Shown: positions 7,187-14,539 of the stretch, in pieces
Layout: each line of letters begins with the position of its first letter
Numbering within the stretch: the first letter of the stretch is position 1
Source: a virus
Virus record (IMG/VR): IMGVR_UViG_3300044703_000050
Span: 1 to 57,725 of that record
Direction: 5' to 3' (one strand)
Length of the DNA: 57,725 bases
Position numbers and translations under genes: made by a program
The notes under the pieces: generated by a model
Seen by the model: only the letters and a program-made list of their open reading frames with translations
Database searches by the model: none
What the model was told of the DNA's origin: nothing

Positions 7187-8031
7187 GTCGAGAGTCGCTC
7201 GTTGGCGATCAATTGCACGAACGCGAACTTGTCGACCTTTCGCAGATCGATGCGATCGAGATTGTCGAGCACGTAGCGGCGCAAATCAGCCGGCTTAATG
7301 ATCCAGCGCGAGCCGCCCTGTTGCGGCGAACGCGCATCTTTGCGGCGCGCCGCCTTGATCTCGCCCTTGCCGGCCATGATGCCAACGGTCTTGCTGTCGA
7401 AGCCGACGATGACTGCAGCCTGGTGCGCCGACAGGCCTTCATTAAAACGCCGGGAAACGTCGAGGCGCTTGGCCCTCACCATGATCGCTGTCGGCGAACG
7501 GGCGAAGCCGTGTTCGCGGAAAATCTTCGAGCACTTGTTGACATCGTGAAGTGGCACCTTCCGAAGGAGCGCGGTCTCGGCCGCCGTCCAGGGCGGCGTT
7601 TTCTTGTGCGGCATCACCAGGCCAAGCTTGGTCGCTCGCTTCGTTACCCACCAGCGCGGCAGCTTGAGCTTGTCGGCGATCGCGTTGATGGCGCCGCGCT
7701 TCTTGCCATCCTGCAGCTCGTATTCGCGGCGCAGGATATCGTCGATATCGGCAGGAGGATTGATCTCAGAGAGAGAGCCGCCGCCTCTGGTGCGCGGCGC
7801 ATAGAGGCCGAGCTTGTTAGCCTGCCCATAGATAGAGCATTTGGACGTGTGCTGCGGCGGCAGATGCGCGGCGCAGGCGGCAACGCCGCCGAGCGGATAG
7901 TATTTCCGCATGATCTGGTTTTCCGCCTCGGTCCAGAAGCGGCCGGAGCGCCGACCGGCGACGTAAGGTGCAGACACTCGCGGGGCGTGCTGGCGGCCCT
8001 TCTTGAACGAAACCGGCGTGAGCACACTCAT
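7183..8031 (-). CDS. Myb/SANT-like DNA-binding protein (282 aa)
   Basis: Two Trp-anchored helical units are visible: RFWTEAENQIMRKYYPLGG near residue 31 and PPWTAAETALLRKV in the second half. Each is followed by a region resembling the third SANT helix (NKLGL, AKRLDV). A third putative helix-turn-helix, GLSAHQAAVIVGFDSKTVG, and a basic excisionase-like segment follow. The start ATG 8031 overlaps the upstream ATPase stop as ATGA; a longer frame from 8208 would sit inside the ATPase and is rejected. A DNA-binding role is likely, with target unknown. Confidence 0.75.
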   Translation of the reverse strand: MSVLTPVSFKKGRQHAPRVSAPYVAGRRSGRFWTEAENQIMRKYYPLGGVAACAAHLPPQHTSKCSIYGQANKLGLYAPRTRGGGSLSEINPPADIDDILRREYELQDGKKRGAINAIADKLKLPRWWVTKRATKLGLVMPHKKTPPWTAAETALLRKVPLHDVNKCSKIFREHGFARSPTAIMVRAKRLDVSRRFNEGLSAHQAAVIVGFDSKTVGIMAGKGEIKAARRKDARSPQQGGSRWIIKPADLRRYVLDNLDRIDLRKVDKFAFVQLIANERLST

Positions 8032-9302
8032 GCGAGCTCCTTGGAAATTCGGACGGCGCGTCTCTTGCCGTCGCCGGTGAACTCGACGGCGCCGTAGCGG
8101 TCGAGCAGCTCGAGCGCGGCGGCCACCTGGTCGACTCTGCGGCTGAGATGCCGGGCGAGCTCGACGACCACGGCGCCGGCGGGCGCGAGCCGCTGCAGCG
8201 CGCCCCATACTCGGCCGGCATCGGCGAAAGACGTTTCGCGGATGAAGCCGCGGATGTGGCGCAAGCCCGGCGCCAGGGCGCGCTCTTCGATCGCAGCGCG
8301 ATCGACTTCCGAGGCCGACAGCAAGGCCTCGAGATCGATGAGCTGCGCGGCGGCACCTTTCTTGAACCGGGGCGCATTGCCGATCGCTGGCGCCGCGCCG
8401 GAGTGGAACGTCTCGACCGGACCGACCCTGGCCACCACCGGACTGAATGAAAAAGCCGGGCCGACGGCGACGAACTCGCCTGGCGTCAACAGCGGAAGCC
8501 GGTCAAAGCCCTTGCTCGCGTCCCAGCCGATCATTTCCGCCGCGCGCCGGATGTCGATGTCGAGAGTGTTAAGCCCAACCATGAAGTTCTGCGCTTCGCT
8601 CACGACCGATTTGGCGATGCGCGCGACGCGCTGGGTCGCGAGGATCCCGGCCAGCCCTCGCTTGCGGCCGCGGCTCATAAGGTCGGTGAGCGCCGCGATC
8701 GAGGCCTTGCGCAGCGCCGGCGTTTCGGAATAGCCCCCGAACGGCGCGAACAGGTGCGCCTCGTCGATAGCGACCAGCGCCGAATGCCAATGCTCCCGGG
8801 GCGCGGCGACGAGCGCGGAGAAGAACGCAGTGGCGGCCTTGAGCTGATCGTCGCGGTCGAGCTCGGAGAGATCGAGCAGCAGCGAGGCGCGGTGCTCTCG
8901 CGCACGTAGCGCCGCGGTGGCCAGCGTCGCGATATCGAGGCGATGGCCGTCGAGGTGAAGCAGCTCGAGCTTCTCCCCGAGCTCGCGGAACTCGCCCTCC
9001 GGATCGACCACGATCTGCTGCACGCGGCCCGCCGTCTGCTCGAGCAGCCGTCGCAACGTCCAGGACTTGCCGGCGCCGGAAGCGCCCTGGATGAGCAGGC
9101 GCCCTTCCATCAGCTTGCGCAGGTCGAGCCCGATCTCGGCGCCGGTGTCGGCATCGCCGAGGTGGACGTCACCAGGTCGACATTTCGCGGCGACGATCGT
9201 CGGACGCGCGATGACGCCTAAAGGCTTGGCCGTGCTCGGTCCGAAGCTACGCCCGCCCGTAGCGGCGGCAAAGGCGGCTTCCGGGGAGGCGGCGCGGGTC
9301 AT
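8028..9302 (-). CDS. HerA-like ATPase with C-terminal winged helix (424 aa)
   Basis: Walker A GASGAGKS is at residues 73-80 and Walker B ALVAIDEAH at 175-183. A later TLMSRGRKRGLAGILATQRV-type segment (residues 205-228) is typical of HerA/FtsK-family DNA translocases. The C-terminal 90 residues (LRHIRGFI...LARHLSRRVDQVAAALELLDRYG) resemble a winged helix. The start at 9302 overlaps the upstream stop by 4 bases. It differs in length and motifs from the other HerA-like protein at 2367-4481, so this is not a simple duplication. A role in DNA handling or host takeover is inference. Confidence 0.8.
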   Translation of the reverse strand: MTRAASPEAAFAAATGGRSFGPSTAKPLGVIARPTIVAAKCRPGDVHLGDADTGAEIGLDLRKLMEGRLLIQGASGAGKSWTLRRLLEQTAGRVQQIVVDPEGEFRELGEKLELLHLDGHRLDIATLATAALRAREHRASLLLDLSELDRDDQLKAATAFFSALVAAPREHWHSALVAIDEAHLFAPFGGYSETPALRKASIAALTDLMSRGRKRGLAGILATQRVARIAKSVVSEAQNFMVGLNTLDIDIRRAAEMIGWDASKGFDRLPLLTPGEFVAVGPAFSFSPVVARVGPVETFHSGAAPAIGNAPRFKKGAAAQLIDLEALLSASEVDRAAIEERALAPGLRHIRGFIRETSFADAGRVWGALQRLAPAGAVVVELARHLSRRVDQVAAALELLDRYGAVEFTGDGKRRAVRISKELA

Positions 9303-9595
9303 CGCGCCAGCTCCCGACGTCCCGCCGGCGTGATGCGCGCGCGGCGGTACTTGCCTGCGCCGGAGACGCTGCAGAGCCCGCGCTGCGCCAGCGACAGCAC
9401 GGTCTGGCTCGAGTGGTAACCGCCGACGTCTCCGTTAAAGCCGGCGACGGTATAGATGAGCTCACCCAGCGCCATGGCGGCGAGCGCCGCACACTGGCGC
9501 TCGGACAGCGCCGCCGGCGGCCGCTTCCAGTTACGGGCGCGCTCGTTGATCGCTTCGCGTTCCGCGTCGGTCCTTTGCTTGTAGCCTGCAGGCAT
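9299..9595 (-). CDS. Small winged-helix-like protein (98 aa)
   Basis: After a basic N-terminus (MPAGYKQRTDAEREAINERA), helices ALSERQCAALAAMA and SSQTVLSLAQRGLC are followed by KYRRARITPAGRREL, the wing pattern of small winged-helix proteins. It overlaps the HerA-like gene by 4 bases. Binding target unknown. Confidence 0.6.
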   Translation of the reverse strand: MPAGYKQRTDAEREAINERARNWKRPPAALSERQCAALAAMALGELIYTVAGFNGDVGGYHSSQTVLSLAQRGLCSVSGAGKYRRARITPAGRRELAR

Positions 9596-9602
9596 GATGT
9601 CC

Positions 9603-9857
9603 TCAGATGATCATACGAAGCGGAATCGCTTCGACGGTCGGCCGCGGCTTTACCTGGCGCACGAGCTCGCGCTCGAAGGTCGCGGTCAGCCGCTCGATGT
9701 TGGGATCGGACTGCGGGATCTCCGGCGCGATCCGCGTGATGAAGCACTGCACCGGGATGCCGAGCTCGGTGGCGCCCTGCCAGACGCGGGCGGGGACTTC
9801 GTTCCCGTCGATCACGAGAGTGATGATCTTGGGTGTGCTCTCGATCGTGATTTTCAT
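9603..9857 (-). CDS. Conserved phage protein (84 aa)
   Basis: Begins MKITIESTPKIITLVIDGNE and continues with VPARVWQGATELGIPVQCFI, a pattern I know from small proteins in many proteobacterial phages, function unknown. It is predicted to be mostly beta. The start ATG 9857 overlaps the upstream stop by 4 bases; the gene ends 8 bases before the next start. Confidence 0.65.
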   Translation of the reverse strand: MKITIESTPKIITLVIDGNEVPARVWQGATELGIPVQCFITRIAPEIPQSDPNIERLTATFERELVRQVKPRPTVEAIPLRMII

Positions 9858-10204
9858 GTGATCACCGGTCCGAGATCATGAACGGGCAGGGAGCCTTTCG
9901 GCGGGTCCGACCAGCTGCGACCGAAACTTTCCAGCGTGGCGCGCCATCGCGCGATCATCGCCGGCTCGCAGTGGCTGCAGGCATCCGCCCAGGTGGGCCA
10001 ACGTCCGACGGCGCCATAGAACGCATACTGGTAGTAGAGCGACATCTGATCGTGTGGCAGCAGCGGATCGTGCTTGACGGCGCAGACCTGGCAGACGTCG
10101 GCGCGCGGCGGCAGCAGCTTAAACGGCGCGGCGCGCTGCTCGATCACTTTGCCGGTCTGCATGTCGACCGTCTGCATTTCGACCGGGACGGTTTTCATCT
10201 TCAT
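9854..10204 (-). CDS. Zinc-ribbon-like hypothetical protein (116 aa)
   Basis: Two CxxC pairs, CQVCAVKHD and CSHCEP, could bind one zinc ion. Between them lies a hydrophobic, Tyr-rich segment LYYQYAFYGAVGRWP. The start ATG 10204 forms an ATGA overlap with the stop of the Gp37/Gp68-like gene. No family is recognised. Confidence 0.65.
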   Translation of the reverse strand: MKMKTVPVEMQTVDMQTGKVIEQRAAPFKLLPPRADVCQVCAVKHDPLLPHDQMSLYYQYAFYGAVGRWPTWADACSHCEPAMIARWRATLESFGRSWSDPPKGSLPVHDLGPVIT

Positions 10205-11217
10205 GCGGCGGCTCCGATGCGTGGAAATTCGTTGTGCTCGCGGCCGTCGAGGAGACGGCCGGCGGCTTTCCTGCCGACGCGCCACATGGCGTGATCACCC
10301 AGATCATCCCAGCCTGCGAGCCCCTCGGTTTCGAAGGACTTGTCGCCATCCCAATCCATGCACGCATAGCGGCTCTGGTGGAGGTCGCTATCGCGCCTTT
10401 GAAGATCGTCTGTGTAATGATGGCCAGGCAGCCACTCACCCCATTGCTTGAACAAGAACGCCACGCCGGCGGCGGCACATTGATCGCGCACCGCCCGGAA
10501 CCAGTCGGGATGGGCGGGCTTCGGATCGAGCTTGCCGCTCATGCCGCCGGCGATCACCTGCGCGCGGCGGCCGAGCGCGAGGAAGTCGTCAGGAAGCTGC
10601 AACGGCCCGATCGCCGGCTCGTAGGAAATGAACACGGTGAAGCCGAGCGCGGCGAGGCGGCGGAGGTGCGGCCAGCGCTCGTCAAACTCCGGTTGTCGTT
10701 CGGCGGAAGTGCCAAGCCAGAAACGCTCGCGCGGGTTACCCCAGTCAACCAACGAGTCACAATCCATCGAATTCCGCCGCTCCGGCAGGCCTTCGAAGTA
10801 AGCCGCCATCACGTCGGCGCGCTTCGTGAGCAGCTGCCCAATGTGTTTGGAGCAGAGGATGGTGCCGACGGTCTTGTCGATCACCGCGCGCGGCCGGTCC
10901 TCGTGAAACAGATCGCTCATGTCGCCGACGAAGATTGTCGACGGCTGTCCTCGGCCGAGCTTCGGCTCCTTGGCGCCGCGCCAGGTCAACGGCCAGCTCC
11001 ACACCGGATGATCATCCGGCGCTGCCGTCAGCTTGCCGTTGAACACCGGGCGGCCCTTCTGCAGCGTCGTGGTGCCTGCATAGAGCGGATGGTTGGCGAG
11101 CCGCGTGCCGGCGAGCTGCTGGGCGTAGCAGGGAATGCAGCCGGGCGACTTGATCGAGCAGCCGCCGATCGGGTTCCAGGTGGCGTCGGTCCATTCGATC
11201 GGGGTCGGATAGCCCAT
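10201..11217 (-). CDS. Phage Gp37/Gp68 (DUF5131) family, radical-SAM-like protein (338 aa)
   Basis: The start IEWTDATWNPIGGC is typical of the phage Gp37/Gp68 family (PF07505). Cys20, Cys27 and Cys30 form a three-Cys cluster that could hold an iron-sulfur centre as in radical SAM enzymes, with GDMSDLF and WLGTSAE also family marks. The later FISYEPAIGPL segment matches the family barrel end. Substrate is unknown; members occur in many temperate phages next to early genes. The start is ATG 11217, 4 bases after the upstream stop. Confidence 0.8.
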   Translation of the reverse strand: MGYPTPIEWTDATWNPIGGCSIKSPGCIPCYAQQLAGTRLANHPLYAGTTTLQKGRPVFNGKLTAAPDDHPVWSWPLTWRGAKEPKLGRGQPSTIFVGDMSDLFHEDRPRAVIDKTVGTILCSKHIGQLLTKRADVMAAYFEGLPERRNSMDCDSLVDWGNPRERFWLGTSAERQPEFDERWPHLRRLAALGFTVFISYEPAIGPLQLPDDFLALGRRAQVIAGGMSGKLDPKPAHPDWFRAVRDQCAAAGVAFLFKQWGEWLPGHHYTDDLQRRDSDLHQSRYACMDWDGDKSFETEGLAGWDDLGDHAMWRVGRKAAGRLLDGREHNEFPRIGAAA

Positions 11218-11221
11218 TGCG

Positions 11222-11458
11222 TCACGCCTCTCGCAGCAGCGCGTGTTGCGCAGCGCGCTCGATCAATGCCGCGGTGACCTCGCAGCACGCGCCGGCGAGA
11301 GTCTGGAAGTCCCATTCCATGGCCTCGGCGCAGGCGCTGCAGATGCCGGTGGGAAAATCGATATCGAGCAGCACCCAGCTGCAGCCGCCCGGGCAGGCGC
11401 GCAGATCCGTGCAGGCGCAGCCGCGGCAGGTGCGGACAGTTTGGGTGAGCGCCGTCAT
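11222..11458 (-). CDS. Cys-rich zinc-binding-type protein (78 aa)
   Basis: Contains CRGCACTDLRACPGGCSWV and GICSAC, a pattern (CxxCxC...CPGGC.W...CSAC) known from many small phage proteins and likely to bind zinc. The C-terminal half is helical. The start ATG 11458 overlaps the next gene upstream by 4 bases. Function unknown. Confidence 0.7.
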   Translation of the reverse strand: MTALTQTVRTCRGCACTDLRACPGGCSWVLLDIDFPTGICSACAEAMEWDFQTLAGACCEVTAALIERAAQHALLREA

Positions 11459-11853
11459 GTCTGGCCGCCCTCCGGTTTGGTGGTCAGGGCGATGGCGGCG
11501 CGGGCTGCGGTTAGGGCCGAGAGCGAGCCAATAGTGTCGGCTGCATCCGCCTTGCGATCTTTGCCGTCGCCCTCGCCACACATTCCGAGCTTGTCGCGCG
11601 CGGCCGCCAAAGCTTCCGAGCAATCAATGAGCGCGGCCAGCAGATCAGGCGCGGCGGCGATCAGGCGGGCGTTGGCGTACTGTTCCCGTTCATGATCGTC
11701 GAGGCCGCCGCAGCATATCGCTATGAATTGCGATGCGTCCGCGGCGTGAGCGGGGCCCACGATCACTGGCTCATACGGCCGATCCGTTTCTATCTCAAAG
11801 CGCCACGGCCCCGCCGTATGCCCGCCTGCGAATGCGTGCTTGCTCTCGCTCAC
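11455..11853 (-). CDS. Conserved phage protein of the HTPGPW/ARLIAAAPDLL type (132 aa)
   Basis: Residues 12-20 (HTAGPWRFE) and NARLIAAAPDLLAALIDC near residue 81 form a pattern found in a large set of small phage proteins of unknown function. The GTG start at 11853 overlaps the upstream TGA as GTGA. The C-terminal part is Ala-rich and less conserved. Confidence 0.75.
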   Translation of the reverse strand: MSESKHAFAGGHTAGPWRFEIETDRPYEPVIVGPAHAADASQFIAICCGGLDDHEREQYANARLIAAAPDLLAALIDCSEALAAARDKLGMCGEGDGKDRKADAADTIGSLSALTAARAAIALTTKPEGGQT

Positions 11854-12239
11854 CGCGCACCCACCTTCCGCTTCGGCATGGCGGCGTAGCCCGGGCGCGT
11901 GGGGCGCGAGCTCTGCGCGTCCTCGTCCTGCTCGACGGCGTGGCTGCCGCAGTCGGGACAGCGCAAGGAGGGACCGCCGAGCGCGCTCCACATCGCGTCG
12001 CAGGCGTCGCAGTGCATGTGGAACATCCCGTTGCTCCTTTTGTGCTGCTGGTGACGGCGGTCGAAGTCGCCCTCGACATAGCCGGAGGCGTAGGCGAGCA
12101 GATCGGGTGCATCGCGCCGCCCGGGGACGCCGGCGTAGCCGTCGGCATAGCCGCGCTCGCGGCTGCCGGGATCCAGCGCCAGGCCGCGCGCGATCGCCAC
12201 GGCGGGCGTGATGGACGCGGTTGGCACGGCGCGCCTCAC
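11850..12239 (-). CDS. Zinc-ribbon hypothetical protein (129 aa)
   Basis: CDAC and CPDC, spaced about 19 residues apart, form a zinc-ribbon-like pair in the C-terminal half. The N-terminal half holds a helical SRERGYADGYAGVPG...YASGYVEGDF segment. It starts with GTG 12239 as a GTGA overlap with the XRE gene stop, so expression is probably coupled to the regulator. Not further recognised. Confidence 0.6.
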   Translation of the reverse strand: MRRAVPTASITPAVAIARGLALDPGSRERGYADGYAGVPGRRDAPDLLAYASGYVEGDFDRRHQQHKRSNGMFHMHCDACDAMWSALGGPSLRCPDCGSHAVEQDEDAQSSRPTRPGYAAMPKRKVGAR

Positions 12240-12646
12240 GCGGCTTTGCGGTGTTCGCCGCGCCGGGCTTTGGCGGCCGCGGCCTCGACCACGGCCAGCA
12301 CCGCCGCGCGCATGCCGGCGTCGTCGATGGCGTTCCAGGCGCGCGCCAGGGCGAGGCCGTTGTGCGATACCGCCAGCTGCTGGAACGGGTCGTCGGTGTT
12401 TGTGGCGACGATGTTGCCGGCAATGCCCTCGTAGAACCAGGCGATCGGCCGCTGCAAAATGGTTGAAATCTCGCTCAGGCGGCTGGCGCCGATGCGGTTG
12501 GTGCCCTTTTCGTACTTCTGCACCTGCTGGAAGGTGAGCTTGAGCGCGTCGCCCAGCTTCTCCTGGCTCATGCCTCTCATGAGGCGAGCCTGGCGCACGC
12601 GCGCCCCGACGTGGACGTCGACCGGATTGGTTTTCTTGCTGGCCAT
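12236..12646 (-). CDS. XRE-family transcriptional regulator (136 aa)
   Basis: Helix-turn-helix at about residues 15-70: VGARVRQARLMRGMSQEKLG, then TFQQVQKYEKGTNRIGASRL. The C-terminal half (FYEGIAGNI...LALARAWNAIDDAGMR) resembles rhizobial XRE regulators with an acidic-to-helical tail. A good Shine-Dalgarno (GAGGAG) lies 6-7 bases before ATG 12646. An 11-bp inverted repeat at 12672-12712, just upstream, is a candidate operator for self-regulation. It is the third XRE protein in the genome besides the repressor pair at 15 kb. Confidence 0.85.
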   Translation of the reverse strand: MASKKTNPVDVHVGARVRQARLMRGMSQEKLGDALKLTFQQVQKYEKGTNRIGASRLSEISTILQRPIAWFYEGIAGNIVATNTDDPFQQLAVSHNGLALARAWNAIDDAGMRAAVLAVVEAAAAKARRGEHRKAA

Positions 12647-12671
12647 GGATCACTCCTCGGTTAGGGGGTCG

Positions 12672-12712
12672 CCGCGATGCCGGGCGATTGTCCAGGCCGA
12701 TCGGCATCGCGG
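12672..12712. repeat. 11-bp inverted repeat upstream of the XRE gene
   Basis: CCGCGATGCCG (12672-12682) and CGGCATCGCGG (12702-12712) are exact inverted copies separated by 19 bases that include a smaller palindrome GCCGATCGGC. It lies between the tRNA-like gene and the XRE gene. It may be an operator, or a hairpin that processes or ends the tRNA transcript. There is no T-run. Confidence 0.6.
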
Positions 12713-12735
12713 CGTTCGCGTCGCCTCGCGAACGG

Positions 12736-12810
12736 TGGAGCGGGGAGCGGGAGTTGCACCCGCAACCTTCCGGCTGGATGCCGGATGCTCTGGATTTGAG
12801 CTATCCCCGC
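12736..12810 (-). tRNA. tRNA-Gly(TCC)-like gene with altered conserved bases
   Basis: The minus strand folds into a full 75-base cloverleaf: acceptor GCGGGGA/TCCCCGC (7 perfect pairs), D stem GCTC/GAGC, anticodon stem TCCGG/CCGGA, T stem GCGGG/CCCGC, discriminator T and encoded CCA (12736-12738). The anticodon loop is CATCCAG, giving TCC at 34-36 but A instead of U at 33. The D loop AAATCCA lacks GG, and the T loop TGCAACT has G instead of U at 55. The stems leave little doubt that it folds as a tRNA; whether it works in translation is doubtful. Confidence 0.7.
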
Positions 12811-12815
12811 GAAAT

Positions 12816-12917
12816 TCATGGCAGCAGGCCTCCGAGGCTCACCGCGGCGCCGGAGGCGATCAGCACCAGCGCGATCACCAGCAGATATCCGCACGTGTTG
12901 TTGCTCGTGACGAACAT
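12816..12917 (-). CDS. Single-pass membrane peptide (33 aa)
   Basis: Starts ATG 12917, three bases after the stop of the upstream gene, and reads MFVTSNNTCGYLLVIALVLI followed by a Gly/Ala-rich end. Residues 11-31 form one hydrophobic helix. It ends just before the tRNA-like gene. Function unknown; membrane location is inferred from the sequence. Confidence 0.5.
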   Translation of the reverse strand: MFVTSNNTCGYLLVIALVLIASGAAVSLGGLLP

Positions 12918-12920
12918 CGG

Positions 12921-13280
12921 TCAGTGCTCCGCTCCGATGCAGGCGGCTACGGCTCGGCGGTAGTCACCGCCAACACGGTTCATGTCCTGCCAGACCTCAC
13001 CGGCGCCGAGCTCGTCGGCCAGCCAGGCGAAATCCGTCACATAGAGGATGGCGTGCAGCAGCACGCGCTCGCCGGATGAGGCGACGCCGTCTATGTGCCG
13101 CGCGGCCTTAACGAAAGCGCCGCGTTCCTTGTTGTCGTTGAAATCGACGATCAGGCTGCGAAGCATGCGCCAGCTGCCGGCCGCGGTTAGAAATTCTTCG
13201 AAACCGAGCATGCGGAACATGTCCTGTGCAGGCTGCGAAGATTGGAAGGTGGCGAAGTCCGCTGTCGGTTGATCGTCCAC
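12921..13280 (-). CDS. Conserved hypothetical protein (119 aa)
   Basis: A mostly helical protein containing FRMLGFEEFL and LHAILYVTDFAWLADEL, ending in a segment NRVGGDYRRAVAACIGAEH that resembles small proteins of rhizobial phages. The chosen GTG 13280 starts one base after the stop of the HNH gene; a longer frame from 13376 would overlap that gene by about 95 bases. No domain assigned. Confidence 0.65.
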   Translation of the reverse strand: MDDQPTADFATFQSSQPAQDMFRMLGFEEFLTAAGSWRMLRSLIVDFNDNKERGAFVKAARHIDGVASSGERVLLHAILYVTDFAWLADELGAGEVWQDMNRVGGDYRRAVAACIGAEH

Positions 13281-13281
13281 G

Positions 13282-13695
13282 TCAGGCCTCCGATGTTGAG
13301 TTTCGAGGCGCACCCCAAGGCTCGCCGGTTCGCCGATCGACAACCGGCCCCGCCATCGTCCGCTTGCGCGGATCATCCTTCCCGCCCGGCAGCGGCGTTC
13401 TGGTCTGAAACGCCCCGATGTCCTTCTGACGCACGCGATCGCAGTGCGCGATCAGCGGAATGTCATGGGTCCAGGCGCGTTCGAGATTGCAGCGGGCATG
13501 CGCGACGCCGTCGGCCGGCGCCCCGGTGATGGCGTGCGGCGCCGGCATGTGGCTCTCGTGCCACTTGCGGCCGCGGCCGATCTCGAGCCCGCAGATGTTG
13601 CAGAGCGGGAATTGAGCGGCGATGCCGGCCGCCTGCTGCGCGGCGAGCACCGATCGATAAAGTGCTTCGCGCGCGGTGGTGGAGAGGCGGCCCAT
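13282..13695 (-). CDS. HNH-type endonuclease (137 aa)
   Basis: CNIC near residue 32, WHESHMPAPHA near residue 45 and ARCN at 67-70 fit a small HNH/beta-beta-alpha-metal nuclease. The VRQKDIGAFQ segment matches the C-terminal end of phage HNH proteins that follow the fold. The His-rich part would bind the metal. It starts at ATG 13695 in a TGATG overlap with the upstream stop. Far from the terminases, so a packaging role is less likely than for late HNH genes. Confidence 0.75.
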   Translation of the reverse strand: MGRLSTTAREALYRSVLAAQQAAGIAAQFPLCNICGLEIGRGRKWHESHMPAPHAITGAPADGVAHARCNLERAWTHDIPLIAHCDRVRQKDIGAFQTRTPLPGGKDDPRKRTMAGPVVDRRTGEPWGAPRNSTSEA

Positions 13696-14054
13696 CACCA
13701 GGCGCCCGACTGCGAGTAAACCTGCCGCTCGTAGCCGGCGCGCGGTCCGGAGAGCGCCGGGATGGCGATGCCGAATTCCCGCGCCAGGTCGCGCGCCAAT
13801 GCGCCCGACAGCATGGTGCCGAGGCCCGTCAAGCGATGCCAGCGGTCGGGGCCGCGCCGCGCCAGACCCAGCGCCACCAGCGCGCGATAGTCGGCCATCG
13901 CGGCGCGTACGGTCGAATGTTCGAGCTTGCGCACCACCGCGATCGACAGCGTGCAGCGGCGCAGGGTGAGCAGCACCAATTGCTGCGCGGGCGGGAGCTT
14001 GCTCGGATCGATCGCGACGGAACATGGCTGGCCTGACGGTTGGGTGTCTGACAT
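13695..14054 (-). CDS. Winged-helix-like small protein (119 aa)
   Basis: Helices LPPAQQLVLLTLRRC and HSTVRAAMADYRALVALGLA are followed by RWHRLTGLGTMLSGAL, the wing-like pattern also seen at 1024-1365 and 9299-9595. Start ATG 14054 was chosen over GTG 14066 because GGAG stands 7 bases before it. DNA binding is inferred. Confidence 0.65.
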   Translation of the reverse strand: MSDTQPSGQPCSVAIDPSKLPPAQQLVLLTLRRCTLSIAVVRKLEHSTVRAAMADYRALVALGLARRGPDRWHRLTGLGTMLSGALARDLAREFGIAIPALSGPRAGYERQVYSQSGAW

Positions 14055-14092
14055 GACGCACTCCACGAAACGCGAAAGGGGACAAACGCGCT

Positions 14093-14419
14093 TTACGAAA
14101 CGAGCCCGAGTTGACGGGCGATGCGGGCTCTTTCGTCGGCCTGCCCACGCGCATAGCCAGCCTCGCTGGCGGCGGTGATTTCGGATTGATGTTGGGTGGC
14201 CATTTCGCGGGCCATCGCGTTGAAGCCTTTGGCGTCCGCCATGGACTCGTCGTATTGACCGCAGCGGACGCTATCGAGCAGGTCGACTGCCTGCAGCAGC
14301 GCCTCTCGATCCTCGCCGGCCTCAAGCCGGTTAATGATCATCTGCACGAAGTTCTCGAGACCGTCGCGCTTGGTCTGCGGGATTTTAATCGGGCGGCTGT
14401 AGTAACACTGGGTGACCAC
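14093..14419 (-). CDS. First gene of the leftward operon, helical hypothetical protein (108 aa)
   Basis: GTG 14419 is preceded by GGGAG at a good distance; a frame from TTG 14485 would put the promoter and operator inside the gene and is rejected. It starts with VTQCYYSRPIKIPQTKRDGL, has a helical centre (FVQMIINRLEAGEDREALLQ) and ends in an Ala/Arg helix. Coming first after the leftward promoter, it may have an early control role, like lambda N by position only. No motif supports an antiterminator. Confidence 0.55.
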   Translation of the reverse strand: MVTQCYYSRPIKIPQTKRDGLENFVQMIINRLEAGEDREALLQAVDLLDSVRCGQYDESMADAKGFNAMAREMATQHQSEITAASEAGYARGQADERARIARQLGLVS

Positions 14420-14425
14420 TGGGCG

Positions 14426-14455
14426 CTCCCATCGCTGAGACTCAGGCGATGGGAG
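14426..14455 (-). repeat. Strong hairpin covering the Shine-Dalgarno of the first leftward gene
   Basis: CTCCCATCGC (14426-14435) and GCGATGGGAG (14446-14455) are exact inverted copies, and the ten bases between them pair further (TGAG/CTCA) with one bulged G. On the minus strand the downstream arm contains the GGGAG ribosome site of GTG 14419. The promoter -10 lies at 14457-14462, so a start near 14450 would trim the upstream arm; in that case the palindrome acts as DNA, not RNA. Confidence 0.6.
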
Positions 14456-14456
14456 A

Positions 14457-14485
14457 AAGTTACGGTATGCGTAACTAAGCGTCAA
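14457..14485 (-). promoter_or_regulatory. Leftward early promoter with operator (PL-like)
   Basis: On the minus strand TTGACG (14480-14485) and TAACTT (14457-14462) are separated by 17 bases. The 17-bp operator GTTACGGTATGCGTAAC (14459-14475) occupies the spacer and -10. The rightward promoter at 15308 has the same design, so one repressor can block both. Confidence 0.7.
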
Positions 14486-14492
14486 CCCCTAT

Positions 14493-14509
14493 GTTACGGT
14501 AGACGCAAC
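14493..14509. promoter_or_regulatory. 17-bp operator, upstream copy on the left
   Basis: GTTACGGTAGACGCAAC is identical, in opposite orientation, to the operator in the rightward promoter at 15319-15335. It lies just upstream of the leftward -35, where a second repressor dimer could bind cooperatively. Confidence 0.7.
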
Positions 14510-14539
14510 TAAGGCGCCCGCCGAAAATGATGGAAGACA

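Noticed and set aside
7213-8097. Rightward 294-aa frame
   Set aside because: Antisense to the Myb-like gene, with no ribosome site and no recognisable segment.
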